From contig CAJXJE010000048.1 of NCBI GenBank assembly GCA_913054215.1, positions 1-5,916 on the forward strand: 5,916 nucleotides of DNA, read 5' to 3'. Under the pieces are notes generated by a model. That model ran no database searches. It was not told the DNA's origin and saw nothing but the letters and a program-made list of their open reading frames with translations. This DNA comes from an uncultured Candidatus Peregrinibacteria bacterium (GTDB lineage: Bacteria > Patescibacteriota > Gracilibacteria > Peribacterales > Peribacteraceae). Shown piece after piece: positions 5,690-5,916 of the stretch. The first letter of the stretch is position 1. Every line of letters starts with the position of its first letter. The translations under genes were made by a program, and so were the position numbers.

Positions 5690-5916
5690 AGAGCATCATT
5701 TACTGTTTTTGTTATATATACTGCCGCATCCTCGATCGCTTTCGGACTGGGGTGCACGGTATCCCAACTCAGAGTTTCTACCTGGTTTCCAAAAAATTCG
5801 TAGAGATCTACTACGGTAAAACCGCTACGTTTCGCGATTTCGATCAGCTTAGGTTTTTCCGCTGTGTGCAGGAAGTTATCGGGCCAGATCACGAATGTTC
5901 TATTGTCAGGAAGTTC
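5686..5916 (-). CDS. SGNH/GDSL-type hydrolase, C-terminal part (cut by window)
   Basis: Only the last 76 residues are in the window. The reading frame stays open to the right edge (it begins E-L-P-D-N-R-T-F-V-I-W), so the GTG at 5892 is probably an internal valine and the real start lies beyond 5916. The recognisable element is W51-D52-T-V-H55-P-S-P near the end. It matches block V of SGNH/GDSL hydrolases, where the Asp and His complete the Ser-Asp-His catalytic set, followed by a final helix (A-V-Y-I). Before it, strand F33-T-V-V-D-L-Y fits the last beta-strand of the fold. The nucleophile Ser block and the Gly and Asn blocks would be outside the window and cannot be checked. In this setting a role in adding or removing acyl (for example acetyl) groups on a glycan is plausible but inferred. 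The TAG stop overlaps the preceding gene's TAA (CTAA shared by both strands). Confidence 0.72.
   Translation of the reverse strand, partial: ELPDNRTFVIWPDNFLHTAEKPKLIEIAKRSGFTVVDLYEFFGNQVETLSWDTVHPSPKAIEDAAVYITKTVNDAL

Noticed and set aside
5681..5710. Hairpin CTCT-CCTAA-AGAG followed by a T-run as a terminator
   Set aside because: The stem is only 4 bp and the T-run begins about 12 nt after it, too far for an intrinsic terminator.
112..5916. Alternative genetic code with TGA as an amino acid (as in some CPR bacteria)
   Set aside because: All the long conserved frames are uninterrupted under the standard code and need no TGA read-through; all visible stops are TAA or TAG, which does not argue for reassignment on its own.

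Overview
The window is a compact bacterial surface-glycan locus. It holds five complete protein-coding genes and one gene cut by the right edge, and almost all of the DNA is coding. The products are a multi-spanning GT-C-type membrane glycosyltransferase, a small SAM-dependent methyltransferase, an exostosin-like (GT47) glycosyltransferase, two GT4-type GT-B glycosyltransferases, and the C-terminal end of an SGNH/GDSL-type hydrolase. Together they look like part of an exopolysaccharide, O-antigen-like or protein/S-layer glycosylation cluster. The two GT4 enzymes and the exostosin-like enzyme would assemble a glycan on the cytoplasmic side. The membrane enzyme would use a lipid-linked sugar at the outer face. 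The methyltransferase and the SGNH protein would decorate the sugars. No transporter, nucleotide-sugar enzyme, RNA gene, CRISPR array or mobile element is visible.

Layout: (1) 1-111 is non-coding, with 8-bp tandem repeats and a -10-like box. (2) 112-1830 (+) is the GT-C-like membrane protein. (3) 1817-2458 (-) is the methyltransferase. (4) 2484-3530 (+) is the exostosin-like GT. (5) 3496-4467 (-) is a GT4 enzyme with a short C-terminus. (6) 4526-5689 (+) is a full-length GT4 enzyme. (7) 5686-5916 (-) is the SGNH C-terminus, open at the window edge. The genes alternate strand strictly (+ - + - + -). All three convergent pairs overlap at their 3' ends (14, 35 and 4 bp), and the two divergent pairs are separated by only 25 and 58 bp. 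No two genes can therefore share a co-directional operon, so each needs its own promoter.

The most unusual signal is in the starts. Four of the five visible starts have no Shine-Dalgarno sequence and instead have a sigma70 -10-like hexamer ending 7-8 nt before the ATG. This is the geometry expected of leaderless mRNAs. Between the methyltransferase and exostosin-like genes a perfect 12-bp palindrome places identical -10-like boxes on both strands, each 7-8 nt from its own start codon. The promoters at 1-111 and 4468-4525 are built from short tandem repeats (8-bp and 7-bp units), which raises the possibility of slippage-driven expression variation.

Organism: bacterial, moderate GC, standard genetic code (no internal TGA in long conserved ORFs; all six visible stops are TAA or TAG). 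Dense packing, overlapping 3' ends, scarce SD sites and a mixed glycosyltransferase set with an exostosin-like member would fit a Patescibacteria/CPR-type uncultured bacterium. This is a guess from style and not from a marker gene.
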